A stretch of DNA of 64,000 nt. Source: Candidatus Proximibacter danicus (GTDB taxonomy: Bacteria; Pseudomonadota; Gammaproteobacteria; Burkholderiales; Rhodocyclaceae). The stretch lies in contig JADJUC010000013.1 of the NCBI GenBank assembly GCA_016710885.1, forward strand, positions 65,088 to 129,087, in the 5' to 3' direction. Below the pieces are notes generated by a model that saw nothing but the letters and a program-made list of their open reading frames with translations, was not told the origin of the DNA and ran no database searches. This document shows, in pieces, positions 27,029 through 37,167 of the stretch (the stretch's first letter is position 1; each line of letters starts with the position of its first letter). The translations under genes and the position numbers were made by a program.

Positions 27029-30000
27029 AACACCTTTCGATCCAGCAGCGCCTGTGGCTCGGTTTCCTGATCGTGGCCGTGCTGCCATTGGCAGGGCTGA
27101 CCTGGCTCTATCTGTCCTCGTTCGAGAAAGCATTGACAGAAGCTGTGTTGCAAAACGTTTCCTCCATCGCTGACAAGAAATCTGACGAGATCGATAATTT
27201 CATCAGCGAACGACTCGCCGATGCGCGCGTCGTTAGCCAGCAGGAACGCTTGTCGCTAGCCATTTCAGGGCTTTCAGAGGCATTTTCTCGCGGTGGCCTG
27301 GCCGCCACGCGCGACATTGATACAAAACATCGCCAATGGCTGGAAACACTGGAAGATTTTTCCCACTATGGCCACTATTACGACCTGCTGTTGATCGACG
27401 CTCAAGGCAACGTGGTCTTTTCCCTGGCTCACGAATCCGACCTCGGCACCAACCTCATTACCGGCCCTCACCGCACTAGCGGTCTGGCACAAGGCTACCG
27501 GCAAGCCATGCAGCTACTGCAGGTCGACTTGACTCCGTTTCAGGCCTACGAGCCGTCCGACAACAAGATTGCGGGCTTTGTCGTCGCCCCGGTACTTGCC
27601 GGCAACCGCGCGGTCGGTGCGCTGGCCCTGCAACTCAACCTGGACACTTTCACCCCACTGATTGCCGACCGCACCGGCCTCGGGCTCGGCGGTGAGACGG
27701 CTCTGGCCAGGCTCGACGGCAACGAGGTCGCATTTTCCGCGCCACTGCGGCATCAACCGGATGCGAACTACGGCCAACGCCTGCCCATCTCCAAAACTCC
27801 GTATCCGATGCAACAGGCGCTGCGTGGCGCGCATCATCGCGGCCTCACCGTCGACTATGCTGGCCACACGGTTGCTGCTGCCTGGCGTTACCTGCCGGCA
27901 CTGCACTGGGGCATGGTGGTCAAGATCGATACCGACGAGGCCTTCGCACCGGCAAGAGAGGCACGCCGGCTGGCCCTGATCACGCTCGCAGCCTTTCTGC
28001 TCTTTTCCATTCTTGCCGGCACCTTGCTCGGGCAACGCCTGGTGCGCGCGGAAAAACGGCTGCGCACCAGCCTCGGTCAACTGCAGGAAGCCCAGCGCAT
28101 CGCCAGCATCGGTAGCTGGATGCTCGACCTGCGAACAAGCCAGCTTGAATGGTCGGACGAGATTTTCCGCATCTTCGAGATCGACCCGACACAGTTCGGC
28201 GCTTCCTACGAAGCCTTCATCAATACCATCCATCCGGAAGACCGGGAAAAGGTCAGCAAGGCCTATGCCGATTCGGTAAGGGATCACACACCTTACGACA
28301 TCGTCCACCGCCTGCGCTTCCCTGACGGACGCATCAAGCATGTGTGGGAACGCTGCGAAACCGACTACGCCGCCAACGGCACCCCTCTGTTCTCGCGCGG
28401 CACGGTACAGGACGTCACTGCCACCCGGCAGGCAGAAGAAGCACTGGAACTCTATGCCAGTATTTTCAAGCATAGCGGCGAATCCATCCTGGTCTCCGAC
28501 AGCGAAAACCGCATCGTTGCCGTCAACCCTGCGTTCACCCGGCACACCGGTTACACCCTTGACGACGTGCGCGACAAGAATCCGCAGATCCTCGCTTCCG
28601 GCCACACCCCACGCGAGACCTACCAGACACCATGGGCCTGCCTGAACGAAAGCGGGTTCTGGCAAGGCGAACTGTCCGACCGGCGCAAGGACGGCACCAC
28701 CTACCCGAAATGGGCCAGCATCTCGGTCATTCGCAACGAAGCCGGCAAAGTCACGCACCACATCGCCAGCTTCACCAATATCAGCGAACGCAAGGCGGCC
28801 GAGGAGCGTATCCACCAGCTCGCCCACCATGATGTCCTGACCGGTCTGCTCAACCGCTTCAGTCTGGAAAACCGCCTGGAGCAGGCGCTGCTGTCTGCAC
28901 GCCGCGAGGGTGAGCAACTGGCAGTGATGTTCATCGACATGGACCACTTCAAGCTGATCAACGACACACTCGGTCACCACCTCGGTGACCTGCTGCTGGT
29001 TGAAGTCGCCAAACGCCTGCAGACCTGCGTGCGGGAAAGCGACATCATCGCGCGCCTCGGCGGCGACGAATTCATCGTAGTACTCACCGGGCTGGAGGAC
29101 AGCATGGCCGCCGCCGCTGTCGCCGGCAAGATTGTCCGGAACCTCAGCCAGCCTTATCAGATCGAGCATCACGTGTTACACACCAGTCCGAGCGTCGGCA
29201 TCAGCATCTTCCCGGATGATGGCGAAGACGCCGACGCCCTGATGAAGGATGCCGATACCGCGATGTACGATGCCAAGCGCCGTGGCCGAGGCAATTACCA
29301 GTTCTTCACCGCCGCCATGACTGCTGCGGCGGGAGACCGCCTGGAACTTGAGCGTGGTCTGCGCGACGCACTGACATACAAGCGCTTCGAACTCCATTAC
29401 CAGCCGCAGATATGGACGGCCGACAGCCATGTTTGTGGTGTCGAGGCACTGGTTCGCTGGCGCGATCCGGAACGTGGCCTGGTGCCGCCGCTCAAGTTCA
29501 TCCCGATCGCCGAGGAAACGGGGCTGATCGAACCGCTTGGCGACTGGGTGCTGGAAGAAGCTTGCCGGCAATTGGCCGCCTGGCAAGCTGAAGGCATCCA
29601 TGGCGTACGCATGGCCGTCAATCTTTCAGCACACCAACTTCGCAACCCGGAGCTGGTCGCGCGGGTTCGCACGGTGATGCTGGAAAACGGCATCGGTGAA
29701 GGGGAACTCGAACTTGAAGTGACTGAATCTGCCGCCATGGACAACCCGGAACGGGCGATCAGCCAGCTACAGGCCTTGCGCGCACTGGGGGTGCATCTGG
29801 CCATCGACGACTTCGGCACTGGCTACTCCTCGCTCGCCTACCTCAAGCTGCTGCCAATCCAGACGTTGAAGCTGGACCGTGCCTTTGTGCGCGACATCGA
29901 AACCGACGAAAACGACGCAGCGATCAGTGCCGCGACACTGGCGCTGGCCCACAACCTGGGGCTGCAAGTGGTGGCCGAAGGTGTAGAAAACGAGGCCCAG

Positions 30001-30132
30001 CGGCAATTCCTGGCAAAACTGGATTGCGACATCCTGCAGGGATTCCTGTTCAGCAAACCGCTACCGGCGGCCGAAGCCACGGCATTCCTGCTGGAGCATC
30101 GCCGGACAGGGAAGACAAGCGATCCGGTATAA
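27025..30132 (+). CDS. dCache-PAS-PAS-GGDEF-EAL c-di-GMP signalling protein
   Basis: 1035 residues. Membrane segment 1 (about 12-30), a periplasmic double-Cache domain (about 35-300), membrane segment 2 (about 312-335) and two PAS domains (about 345-590) precede the output modules. The GGDEF domain has an intact LGGDEF near residue 677. The EAL domain has an intact GVEALVRW (near 805), AVNLSAHQL, EVTES, DDFGTGYSSL and AEGVE motifs. Both synthesis and hydrolysis of c-di-GMP are therefore possible. It starts with GTG overlapping the stop of the binding-protein gene, strongly suggesting the two act together. Confidence 0.92.
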   Translation: MKHLSIQQRLWLGFLIVAVLPLAGLTWLYLSSFEKALTEAVLQNVSSIADKKSDEIDNFISERLADARVVSQQERLSLAISGLSEAFSRGGLAATRDIDTKHRQWLETLEDFSHYGHYYDLLLIDAQGNVVFSLAHESDLGTNLITGPHRTSGLAQGYRQAMQLLQVDLTPFQAYEPSDNKIAGFVVAPVLAGNRAVGALALQLNLDTFTPLIADRTGLGLGGETALARLDGNEVAFSAPLRHQPDANYGQRLPISKTPYPMQQALRGAHHRGLTVDYAGHTVAAAWRYLPALHWGMVVKIDTDEAFAPAREARRLALITLAAFLLFSILAGTLLGQRLVRAEKRLRTSLGQLQEAQRIASIGSWMLDLRTSQLEWSDEIFRIFEIDPTQFGASYEAFINTIHPEDREKVSKAYADSVRDHTPYDIVHRLRFPDGRIKHVWERCETDYAANGTPLFSRGTVQDVTATRQAEEALELYASIFKHSGESILVSDSENRIVAVNPAFTRHTGYTLDDVRDKNPQILASGHTPRETYQTPWACLNESGFWQGELSDRRKDGTTYPKWASISVIRNEAGKVTHHIASFTNISERKAAEERIHQLAHHDVLTGLLNRFSLENRLEQALLSARREGEQLAVMFIDMDHFKLINDTLGHHLGDLLLVEVAKRLQTCVRESDIIARLGGDEFIVVLTGLEDSMAAAAVAGKIVRNLSQPYQIEHHVLHTSPSVGISIFPDDGEDADALMKDADTAMYDAKRRGRGNYQFFTAAMTAAAGDRLELERGLRDALTYKRFELHYQPQIWTADSHVCGVEALVRWRDPERGLVPPLKFIPIAEETGLIEPLGDWVLEEACRQLAAWQAEGIHGVRMAVNLSAHQLRNPELVARVRTVMLENGIGEGELELEVTESAAMDNPERAISQLQALRALGVHLAIDDFGTGYSSLAYLKLLPIQTLKLDRAFVRDIETDENDAAISAATLALAHNLGLQVVAEGVENEAQRQFLAKLDCDILQGFLFSKPLPAAEATAFLLEHRRTGKTSDPV

Positions 30133-30168
30133 TCGCCGGCTTTACAAAGCTCCCCCCTCCCGATCCCT

Positions 30169-33021
30169 ATGGAACTTGCCAAGAGTTTTGAACCGGCCGA
30201 TATCGAGCGCCGGTGGTACCCGCAATGGGAAGAGAACGGCTACTTCAAGGCTGGCCTCGACACCACGAATACCGACGCCTTCTGCATCCTGCTGCCGCCG
30301 CCGAACGTCACCGGCACGCTGCACATGGGCCACGGCTTCAACCAGGCGATCATGGACGCGCTCACCCGGCACTACCGGATGCTCGGCCACAACACGCTGT
30401 GGCAACCGGGCACCGACCACGCCGGCATCGCCACGCAGATCGTCGTCGAACGCCAGCTCGACGCGCAGGGCATTTCGCGCCACGACCTCGGCCGCGAGAA
30501 GTTCCTGGAGAAGGTCTGGGAGTGGAAGGAATACTCGGGTAACACCATCACCAAGCAGATGCGCCGCCTCGGCACCTCGCCCGACTGGACGCGCGAGCGC
30601 TTCACGATGGACGAGGGTCTGTCGGATGCGGTCACCGAGACCTTCGTGCGCCTGTTCGAGGACGGGCTGATCTACCGCGGCAAGCGGCTGGTCAACTGGG
30701 ACCCGAAGCTTCACACGGCTGTTTCCGACCTCGAAGTCGTCCAGGAAGAAGAAGACGGCTTTATGTGGCACATCCGCTACCCGCTGGCTGACGCAAATGG
30801 AAAAGATGCGGGCAGCCTGGTTGTGGCGACGACGCGCCCGGAAACCATGCTCGGCGACACCGCCGTGATGGTGCACCCGGAAGACCCGCGCTATCAGCAC
30901 ATGATCGGCAAGATGGTGAAACTGCCGCTGACCGATCGCGAAATCCCGATCATCGCCGACGCGTATGTTGACCTCGAATTCGGCACCGGCTGCGTCAAGG
31001 TCACGCCGGCGCACGACTTCAACGACTACGCGGTCGGCCAGCGCCACGGCCTGCCGATCATCTCGATCCTGACGCTGGACGCCAAGATCAACGAAAACGC
31101 GCCGGAGAAGTATCGCGGCCTGGACCGCTTCGATGCCCGCAAGGCCGTCGTCGCCGACCTCGAAGCGCTCGGCATCCTGGAAAAGACCGACAAGCACAAG
31201 CTCAAGGTGCCGCGCGGCGACCGTACCGGCGTCGTCATCGAGCCGATGCTGACCGACCAGTGGTTCGTCGCCATGTCGAAGCCGGGCGCGGATGGCAAGT
31301 CGATCACCGAGAAGGCGCTTGACGTGGTGGCTTCCGGCGAAATCAAGTTCGTACCGGAAAACTGGGTCAACACCTACAACCAGTGGCTGAACAACATCCA
31401 GGACTGGTGCATCTCGCGCCAACTGTGGTGGGGCCACCAGATTCCGGCCTGGTACGGCGTAAACGGCGAGGTCTTCGTCGCGCACAGCGAGGACGAAGCC
31501 CGCACCCAGGCCGACAAGGCGGGTTACGCCGGTGCCCTGACACGCGATCCGGACGTGCTCGACACCTGGTATTCGTCGGCGCTGTGGCCGTTCTCGACAC
31601 TGGACTGGACGCCGGATTGGCCGCAGCAGTCGAACCCGGCACTCGACCTGTACCTGCCGTCGACGGTGCTGGTCACCGGCTTCGACATCATCTTCTTCTG
31701 GGTGGCGCGCATGGTCATGATGACCAAGCACATCACCGGCAAGATTCCGTTCAAGCACGTCTATGTGCACGGCCTGATCCGCGATGCGGAAGGCCAGAAG
31801 ATGAGCAAATCCAAGGGCAACGTGCTCGACCCGATCGACCTGATTGACGGCATCGGCATCGAGGAGCTGGTCAAGAAGCGCACCACCGGCCTGATGAACC
31901 CGAAGGATGCGCCGAAGATCGAGAAGCGCACACGCAAGGAATTCCCGACCGGCATCCCCGCCTTCGGTACCGACGCGCTGCGCTTCACCTTCCTGTCGCT
32001 GGCCAGCCCAGGCCGCGACATCAAGTTCGACCTCGGCCGCTGCGAGGGCTACCGCAATTTCTGCAACAAGCTGTGGAACGCCACGCGCTTCGTGCTGATG
32101 AACGTCGAGGGCCATGACCTCGCGCTGTCGCACGAGCAAGGCGCTGGTGGCGCCTGCTCGGTGCCGGTCAACGGCGAAGCGAAACTCGACTTCGGCTTTG
32201 CCGACCGCTGGATCGTCAGCCGCCTGCAACGCACCGAAGCCGAAGTCGCCAAGCATTTTGCCGACTACCGCTTCGACCTGCTCGCCCGCGAAATCTACGA
32301 ATTCGTCTGGGACGAGTTCTGCGACTGGTACCTCGAACTGGCCAAGGTGCGCATGCAGTCTGGCAGCGAAGCCGAAGCCCGCGGCACGCGGCGGACGCTG
32401 GTGCGTGTACTGGAAACCGTGCTGCGCCTGGCCCACCCGCTGATCCCGTTCATCACCGAGGAACTGTGGCAGACCGTGGCGCCGATCGCCGGCCGCAAGT
32501 CGCACGACTCGATCATGCAGGCCCCCTACCCGGTCGCCCAACCCGAGCGCATCGACGAGGCCAGCGAAGCCAAGGTCAAGCTGCTCAAGGACATCATCTA
32601 CGCCTGCCGCAACCTGCGTGGCGAAATGAACCTCTCGCCGGCGCAAAAGTTGCCGCTGATCGCCGCCGGCGATGCCGAAACACTGAAGGCCTTTGCGCCC
32701 TACATCGCCGGCTTGGCCAAGCTCTCGGAAGTGCAGATCGTTGCAGAAATTCCCACCGACGAAGCGGCTCCGGTCGCGGTTGCCGGCGAATTCCGCGTCA
32801 TGCTGAAAGTCGAGATCGACATCGCCGCCGAACGCGAGCGACTGTCGAAAGAGATTTCCCGCATCGAGGGCGAAATCACCAAGGCCAACGGCAAGTTATC
32901 CAATGAAAGCTTTGTCGCCCGCGCTCCGGCCGCCGTGGTCGAGCAGGAAAAGAAGCGCCTCGCCGATTTCGGCGACACGCTGGCCAAACTGAAACCACAG
33001 CTCAGCCGTCTGGGCGGCTAA
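30169..33021 (+). CDS. valS: valyl-tRNA synthetase
   Basis: 950 residues. A class I synthetase with the HIGH-type motif in PPPNVTGTLHMGHGFN (near residue 45) and KMSKSKGNVLDP (near 545). The CP1 editing domain lies between, with a zinc-free connective region. The C-terminal coiled coil (about 885-950) has ERERLSKEISRIEGEITK. A TATAAT at 30128-30133 overlapping the previous stop may start transcription. Codon usage is GC-rich enough to leave a long open antisense frame. Confidence 0.97.
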   Translation: MELAKSFEPADIERRWYPQWEENGYFKAGLDTTNTDAFCILLPPPNVTGTLHMGHGFNQAIMDALTRHYRMLGHNTLWQPGTDHAGIATQIVVERQLDAQGISRHDLGREKFLEKVWEWKEYSGNTITKQMRRLGTSPDWTRERFTMDEGLSDAVTETFVRLFEDGLIYRGKRLVNWDPKLHTAVSDLEVVQEEEDGFMWHIRYPLADANGKDAGSLVVATTRPETMLGDTAVMVHPEDPRYQHMIGKMVKLPLTDREIPIIADAYVDLEFGTGCVKVTPAHDFNDYAVGQRHGLPIISILTLDAKINENAPEKYRGLDRFDARKAVVADLEALGILEKTDKHKLKVPRGDRTGVVIEPMLTDQWFVAMSKPGADGKSITEKALDVVASGEIKFVPENWVNTYNQWLNNIQDWCISRQLWWGHQIPAWYGVNGEVFVAHSEDEARTQADKAGYAGALTRDPDVLDTWYSSALWPFSTLDWTPDWPQQSNPALDLYLPSTVLVTGFDIIFFWVARMVMMTKHITGKIPFKHVYVHGLIRDAEGQKMSKSKGNVLDPIDLIDGIGIEELVKKRTTGLMNPKDAPKIEKRTRKEFPTGIPAFGTDALRFTFLSLASPGRDIKFDLGRCEGYRNFCNKLWNATRFVLMNVEGHDLALSHEQGAGGACSVPVNGEAKLDFGFADRWIVSRLQRTEAEVAKHFADYRFDLLAREIYEFVWDEFCDWYLELAKVRMQSGSEAEARGTRRTLVRVLETVLRLAHPLIPFITEELWQTVAPIAGRKSHDSIMQAPYPVAQPERIDEASEAKVKLLKDIIYACRNLRGEMNLSPAQKLPLIAAGDAETLKAFAPYIAGLAKLSEVQIVAEIPTDEAAPVAVAGEFRVMLKVEIDIAAERERLSKEISRIEGEITKANGKLSNESFVARAPAAVVEQEKKRLADFGDTLAKLKPQLSRLGG

Positions 33022-34781
33022 AGACTTACCCGGACCAATCCGCGCAGGGCATTACCGAGATAGATATCGGCCGCCCTGCGCAGATCCGGTTCGCGCAGGA
33101 TTGACTCGACGGCCTCACCGTTTTCCAGCAGTTGTCGGCGCAAGACCCCTGGCAACAAGCCACAGGCCAGCGGCGGGGTCAGCAAAGGCTCGCCAGGCGC
33201 CATACGAACGAAAATATTGCTGCGCGCCCCTTCGCATAGCTCGCCACGTTCGTTGAGAAAAAGCACATCGAATACCGCTGGATCGTGCTGACCCCGAGCC
33301 AACTCCTGGTCATAAAGGTCGCGAAAAGTCGTCTTGTGACGCAACCACGGTGACTGCGAATCCAGTCGATGCGGCGAAAGCCGGGTCTGCATGCCGCCAT
33401 CGACCGTGATCAATGGGGTCGCTGCAAGCGTCACATCCCCCGCACGCCCCAACGTCAGGCGCACACGGTGCAGCCCCAGCGCACGTTCGGCAGCGAAGGC
33501 GTTGAGCCGTGCCGCGATTTTTTCCGCATCACATGCAAAGGCCAATGCGCCTGCAGATACCTTGAGCCGGTCGAGATGCAGGTGCAGCGCCGGAAACACG
33601 CCTTCGGCAAGACGCAGCGTCTCGATCAGCCGGAAACCGGGGTCGGCACGCATGACAAACCCGGCCTTGAGCACACATTCTGCATATTCGGCGGCTGGCT
33701 CCGAATCCCAGACGATGCCACTGCCAACCCCCATTCTCACCCGGCCAGTGGAATCGACCTGCAAAGTCCGGATGGCGACATTCAAGCTGAAATCGCCTCG
33801 CTCACCCAACCAGCCGATGGCCCCGGTGTAGAGTCCTCGAGGTTTTTCCTCCAGTTCGCGGATGATCTGCATCGCCCGGATCTTTGGTGCGCCGGTAATC
33901 GAGCCGCAGGGAAACAAGGCCGCCAACACCGAGACAAAGTCGGCATCGGAAATCGCCGACACGGTCGAGGTCATCTGATGCACGCTGGGGTACGTCTCAA
34001 CCGCGCAGAGCGATTCGACACAGACGCTGCCGGGAACGGCCAGGCGCCCAAGATCGTTGCGGATCAGGTCGACGATCATCACGTTCTCGGCGCGATCCTT
34101 TGGCGAGACGCTCAGGGCCGCACGAGCGGCAACGTCTTCCTCCACGATCAAACTCCGTGCTGCAGTCCCCTTCATCGGGCGGGCACGGAGAACCCCCGCG
34201 TGGCGCTCGACGAACAGCTCCGGCGACAAGGAGAGGATGCAAGTCTGGGGCGTAACAATCAGGCCGCCGTTGGCCACAGGCTGCGCCTGGCGAAGGCGGG
34301 CATAAAGCGCCAGCGGGTCACCGATACACTGGCCATGAAAAGGAAAGGTAAAGTTGACCTGATAACAGTCCCCGGCAGCGATATAACTGCGGATTCTGGT
34401 CAGCGCATCGCGGTGCTCGACGGCATCAAGGGCCGGCGCAAAATCGAGCAGTGCTGCCGGACGCAGCGGGTCTCCCGCAAGTGTTGCCAAGTAGGCGACC
34501 AGCGCCTCCGGCGGCAGGAAGCGTCGTTCGGAGAAAACCCAGAAATGCCCCAGTGGCCGGTCGTCGCCACCCTCGTGCCCGCCAGTACGAGGCTCAAGGA
34601 CATGCCCAAGTTCGTAGTTGAGTGCCGCCACCACATGTTCGCCGGCCAGGGCGGCAGCCTCGGCTTGCCGGCACAGCCCGAGACAATCCTCATTCGTCGC
34701 GAGAACCAGCGTGCGTGCGAGATTTTCGAAGAGATAGGCGCCGCCCCCTGGCACATCGAGCAGGGCAAAAGGAGCGGGCAT
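33018..34781 (-). CDS. pabB: fused aminodeoxychorismate synthase component I / aminodeoxychorismate lyase
   Basis: 587 residues from the ATG at 34781 (a GTG at 34817 would add 12). The N-terminal chorismate-binding half (about 60-360) has GDCYQVNFTFPF, RPMKGTAAR, VDLIRNDLGR, ETYPSVHQM, GSITGAPKIRAMQII and GVGSGIVWDSEP. The C-terminal half (about 375-587) is a class IV PLP aminotransferase-fold PabC, with LHLDRLKVSA and CEGARSNIFV. It makes p-aminobenzoate for folate, with PabA supplied elsewhere. The fusion is known in several proteobacteria. Its stop overlaps that of convergent valS. Confidence 0.92.
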   Translation of the reverse strand: MPAPFALLDVPGGGAYLFENLARTLVLATNEDCLGLCRQAEAAALAGEHVVAALNYELGHVLEPRTGGHEGGDDRPLGHFWVFSERRFLPPEALVAYLATLAGDPLRPAALLDFAPALDAVEHRDALTRIRSYIAAGDCYQVNFTFPFHGQCIGDPLALYARLRQAQPVANGGLIVTPQTCILSLSPELFVERHAGVLRARPMKGTAARSLIVEEDVAARAALSVSPKDRAENVMIVDLIRNDLGRLAVPGSVCVESLCAVETYPSVHQMTSTVSAISDADFVSVLAALFPCGSITGAPKIRAMQIIRELEEKPRGLYTGAIGWLGERGDFSLNVAIRTLQVDSTGRVRMGVGSGIVWDSEPAAEYAECVLKAGFVMRADPGFRLIETLRLAEGVFPALHLHLDRLKVSAGALAFACDAEKIAARLNAFAAERALGLHRVRLTLGRAGDVTLAATPLITVDGGMQTRLSPHRLDSQSPWLRHKTTFRDLYDQELARGQHDPAVFDVLFLNERGELCEGARSNIFVRMAPGEPLLTPPLACGLLPGVLRRQLLENGEAVESILREPDLRRAADIYLGNALRGLVRVSL

Positions 34782-34839
34782 GGGATGAGCGCGAGGGGCT
34801 GTCGAAGGCGTGGGCACCCGTTACGGCAGCCAGCGCGAG

Positions 34840-35067
34840 TTACTTGCGCTTGAGTACGTATTCGAAAACGCTGTCAGTCTGCCCACTGGAGACCAGTTCA
34901 TTGCCGGTCTGCCGGGCAAAGGCCTGGAAGTCCTTGACCGAGCCAGGGTCGGTCGCAAGGACGCGCAGCGTTTGGCCAGATTGCATCTCGGCCAGTGTTT
35001 TTTTGGTACGCAGGATGGGCAGGGGGCAGTTGAGGCCCTTGACGTCGAGTTCGCGGTCGTACTGCAT
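34840..35067 (-). CDS. TusA-family sulfurtransferase
   Basis: 75 residues. The N-terminal CPxP motif (LDVKGLNCPLPILRTKKTL) carries the persulfide-forming Cys, and DPGSVKDFQAFARQTGNEL follows. It relays sulfane sulfur, for example to thio-tRNA or molybdenum cofactor enzymes. It lies between pabBC and bepA, and moaC and soxYZ are 1.6-3 kb away. A sulfur-trafficking link is plausible but not shown. Confidence 0.88.
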   Translation of the reverse strand: MQYDRELDVKGLNCPLPILRTKKTLAEMQSGQTLRVLATDPGSVKDFQAFARQTGNELVSSGQTDSVFEYVLKRK

Positions 35068-35113
35068 GGGAATTTGGTCTGGCGAAAAAAAGAGGAAGGG
35101 CGTATTTTACCCG

Positions 35114-36592
35114 CTATTTCTTCTGCTTCGCCTCTTCGGCCTGCTGCTTTTTGAGTTCCCGAAGACGAGCATCCACCACCGACTGTTCGTAGAAATTGCC
35201 ATCGCCGGCACGCTGCGCAAACTGCAGCTGCTCGATCGCCTGGATCATGCGCCCCTGCAATACGTACATTTCGGCCAGGGCGCGATGCTGCTGCAATTTG
35301 CGCCCTTGCACAGCATGGGTCTTGGCCAGCAAACCATAGAGCTTGGGGTCGGTAACATAGGACTGTAGCTGGTCTTCAAGAAAAGCTTGCAGGCGATCGT
35401 AGCTACGCTGCGAAAACAGTGTGTCGGCATAGCCATAAGCCAGCGCGCGCGACAGCGGGAAGCGCTGCAGCGCTTCGCGAAAAATGCTCGCGGCGCCCGC
35501 CAGATCGCCCGATTCCGCTTTTATCTCGGCGGCCAGGCTCTCGGCCATCGCCGACCCGGCCTTCTGCCGCCTAACCATCTCAAGCTCTTGCTCCGCCTGA
35601 GCATAGCGCTTGGCGCGATAGAGCGCGTAGGCCAAACCGTAGCGCACTGCTGCCTCGGAAGCGAACTTGCGATCGCGGAGCAGCGTTTCAAAGTCGCTCA
35701 CCGCTTCTTTGGCGGTTCCCAGCTGGGCACGCAGCTTGGCGCGCACGAGTTGAAAATCGAGGCTGTCGCGAACCTGCTTGTAGGGAAATTTCTGCTGTCG
35801 GTTCTGCATGTCGCTGATACGTTCGACCGTGATCGGGTGCGAACGCATATAGACCGGCGCATTGTTCTCGTAAACGCGGGTTGCGCGTTGCAGGCGCTCG
35901 AAAAACTCTGACATGCCGCGCGGGTCGTAGCCAGCCTTCTGCAGGATATCAAAGCCAACGCGATCCGCCTCTCGCTCGAAATCACGGGTAAATGCCAGTT
36001 GCGACTGCACCATCGCCGCCTCGCTACCGGCCATTGCGGCACCGGCAGCCTGCGAATTGGAACGAACGGCCAGCAGCGCCACCGCCATCGCAATCATGCC
36101 CAACACCGACTGCTGTTTCTGAGCCGAGATCTGGCGCGCCAGATGGTTCTGCGTCACATGCGAGATTTCGTGCGCGATGACACCCGCCAGCTCCGATTCG
36201 CTTTGTGCAGTCAGGATCGTGCCGGTATTGACGCCGATGAAGCCACCAAACATGGCGAACGCGTTGACCTGACCATCGCGGATAGCGAAGAAATGAAAGT
36301 CTCCGCCCGCATCGGTGCTTGAGGAAGCCAGACGCAAGCCAAGACGATTGAGATAATCATTGACCTCCGGGTCATCCACGTAAGAGGACTCATGGAGGCG
36401 GATGTCGTTCATGATGCTCTCGCCGATTTTTTTCTCAAGCTGAGGCGAGAGGTCGGCACGAGCGGATTCACCCAGATCCGGCAAGCTGTCGCCGAAGGCT
36501 GGCGGCGACACGGCAAGCGCAGCACAGAGCAGCAGGGAGAGCGCTTTCCGTGCCGTCCGGACGGGTGCGCTAAATAGCGGGCGCGTAGTCAT
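35114..36592 (-). CDS. bepA: BepA-like M48 periplasmic metalloprotease with TPR tail
   Basis: 492 residues from the ATG at 36592. A signal peptide ends near Ala-Phe-Gly. The M48 domain (about 55-260) has the HExxH zinc motif in ELAGVIAHEISHVTQNHLARQ and the third ligand in FEREADRVGFDIL. TPR repeats fill the C-terminal half. BepA (YfgC) degrades or chaperones outer-membrane proteins such as LptD. It is divergent from moaC. Confidence 0.9.
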   Translation of the reverse strand: MTTRPLFSAPVRTARKALSLLLCAALAVSPPAFGDSLPDLGESARADLSPQLEKKIGESIMNDIRLHESSYVDDPEVNDYLNRLGLRLASSSTDAGGDFHFFAIRDGQVNAFAMFGGFIGVNTGTILTAQSESELAGVIAHEISHVTQNHLARQISAQKQQSVLGMIAMAVALLAVRSNSQAAGAAMAGSEAAMVQSQLAFTRDFEREADRVGFDILQKAGYDPRGMSEFFERLQRATRVYENNAPVYMRSHPITVERISDMQNRQQKFPYKQVRDSLDFQLVRAKLRAQLGTAKEAVSDFETLLRDRKFASEAAVRYGLAYALYRAKRYAQAEQELEMVRRQKAGSAMAESLAAEIKAESGDLAGAASIFREALQRFPLSRALAYGYADTLFSQRSYDRLQAFLEDQLQSYVTDPKLYGLLAKTHAVQGRKLQQHRALAEMYVLQGRMIQAIEQLQFAQRAGDGNFYEQSVVDARLRELKKQQAEEAKQKK

Positions 36593-36675
36593 GGTGCTAT
36601 GATATCGCACAACTCGCCTTGCCCTTCCTTGCCCGCCCCCCGCCTGAAATATTGCCTGAAGAACGCACGAATTCA

Positions 36676-37167
36676 ATGAATCCGCTGACCCATTTTGATA
36701 CTGAAGGCCAGGCGCACATGGTTGATGTCGCTGCCAAGGATGAAACTCACCGCGTCGCCATTGCCGGCGGCAGCATCTTCATGCAACCGGCGACACTGGC
36801 GCTGATTGCCAGCGGTTCTGCAAAAAAAGGGGATGTTCTCGGCATCGCACGGATCGCCGCCATCCAGGGCGCCAAGCGCACTTCTGACCTGATCCCGTTG
36901 TGCCACCCGATCGCTCTGACCCGGGTGGCGGCAGAATTCGAGCTGGATGCCAAACAAAATGCCGTGCATTGCCTCGTCACCGCCGAATGCAGCGGCCGCA
37001 CCGGGGTTGAGATGGAAGCCCTGACGGCGACCAGCATCGGCCTCCTCACCATCTACGACATGTGCAAGGCCGTTGATCGCGGCATGCGTATCGAAGGCAT
37101 ACGGCTACTGGAAAAGAAGGGTGGAAAATCCGGCCACTGGCTGGCGGAAGAGAAAGGCGGGGCATGA
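36676..37167 (+). CDS. moaC: cyclic pyranopterin monophosphate synthase MoaC
   Basis: 163 residues. It converts 3',8-cyclo-7,8-dihydro-GTP to cyclic pyranopterin monophosphate in molybdenum cofactor synthesis. Motifs are KGDVLGIARIAAIQGAK, the active-site DLIPLCHPIALT, and GVEMEALTA with TIYDMCKAVDRGM. The TGA overlaps the soxY ATG (ATGA), so soxYZ is in the same transcript. Confidence 0.95.
   Translation: MNPLTHFDTEGQAHMVDVAAKDETHRVAIAGGSIFMQPATLALIASGSAKKGDVLGIARIAAIQGAKRTSDLIPLCHPIALTRVAAEFELDAKQNAVHCLVTAECSGRTGVEMEALTATSIGLLTIYDMCKAVDRGMRIEGIRLLEKKGGKSGHWLAEEKGGA

Noticed and set aside
27514..29172. 552-codon open frame antisense to the GGDEF-EAL gene
   Set aside because: Shadow frame without ribosome site or protein-like pattern.
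30142..32646. 834-codon open frame antisense to valS
   Set aside because: Shadow of a GC-rich, strongly biased coding sequence; composition is low-complexity Val/Asp/Arg and valS is intact and complete.
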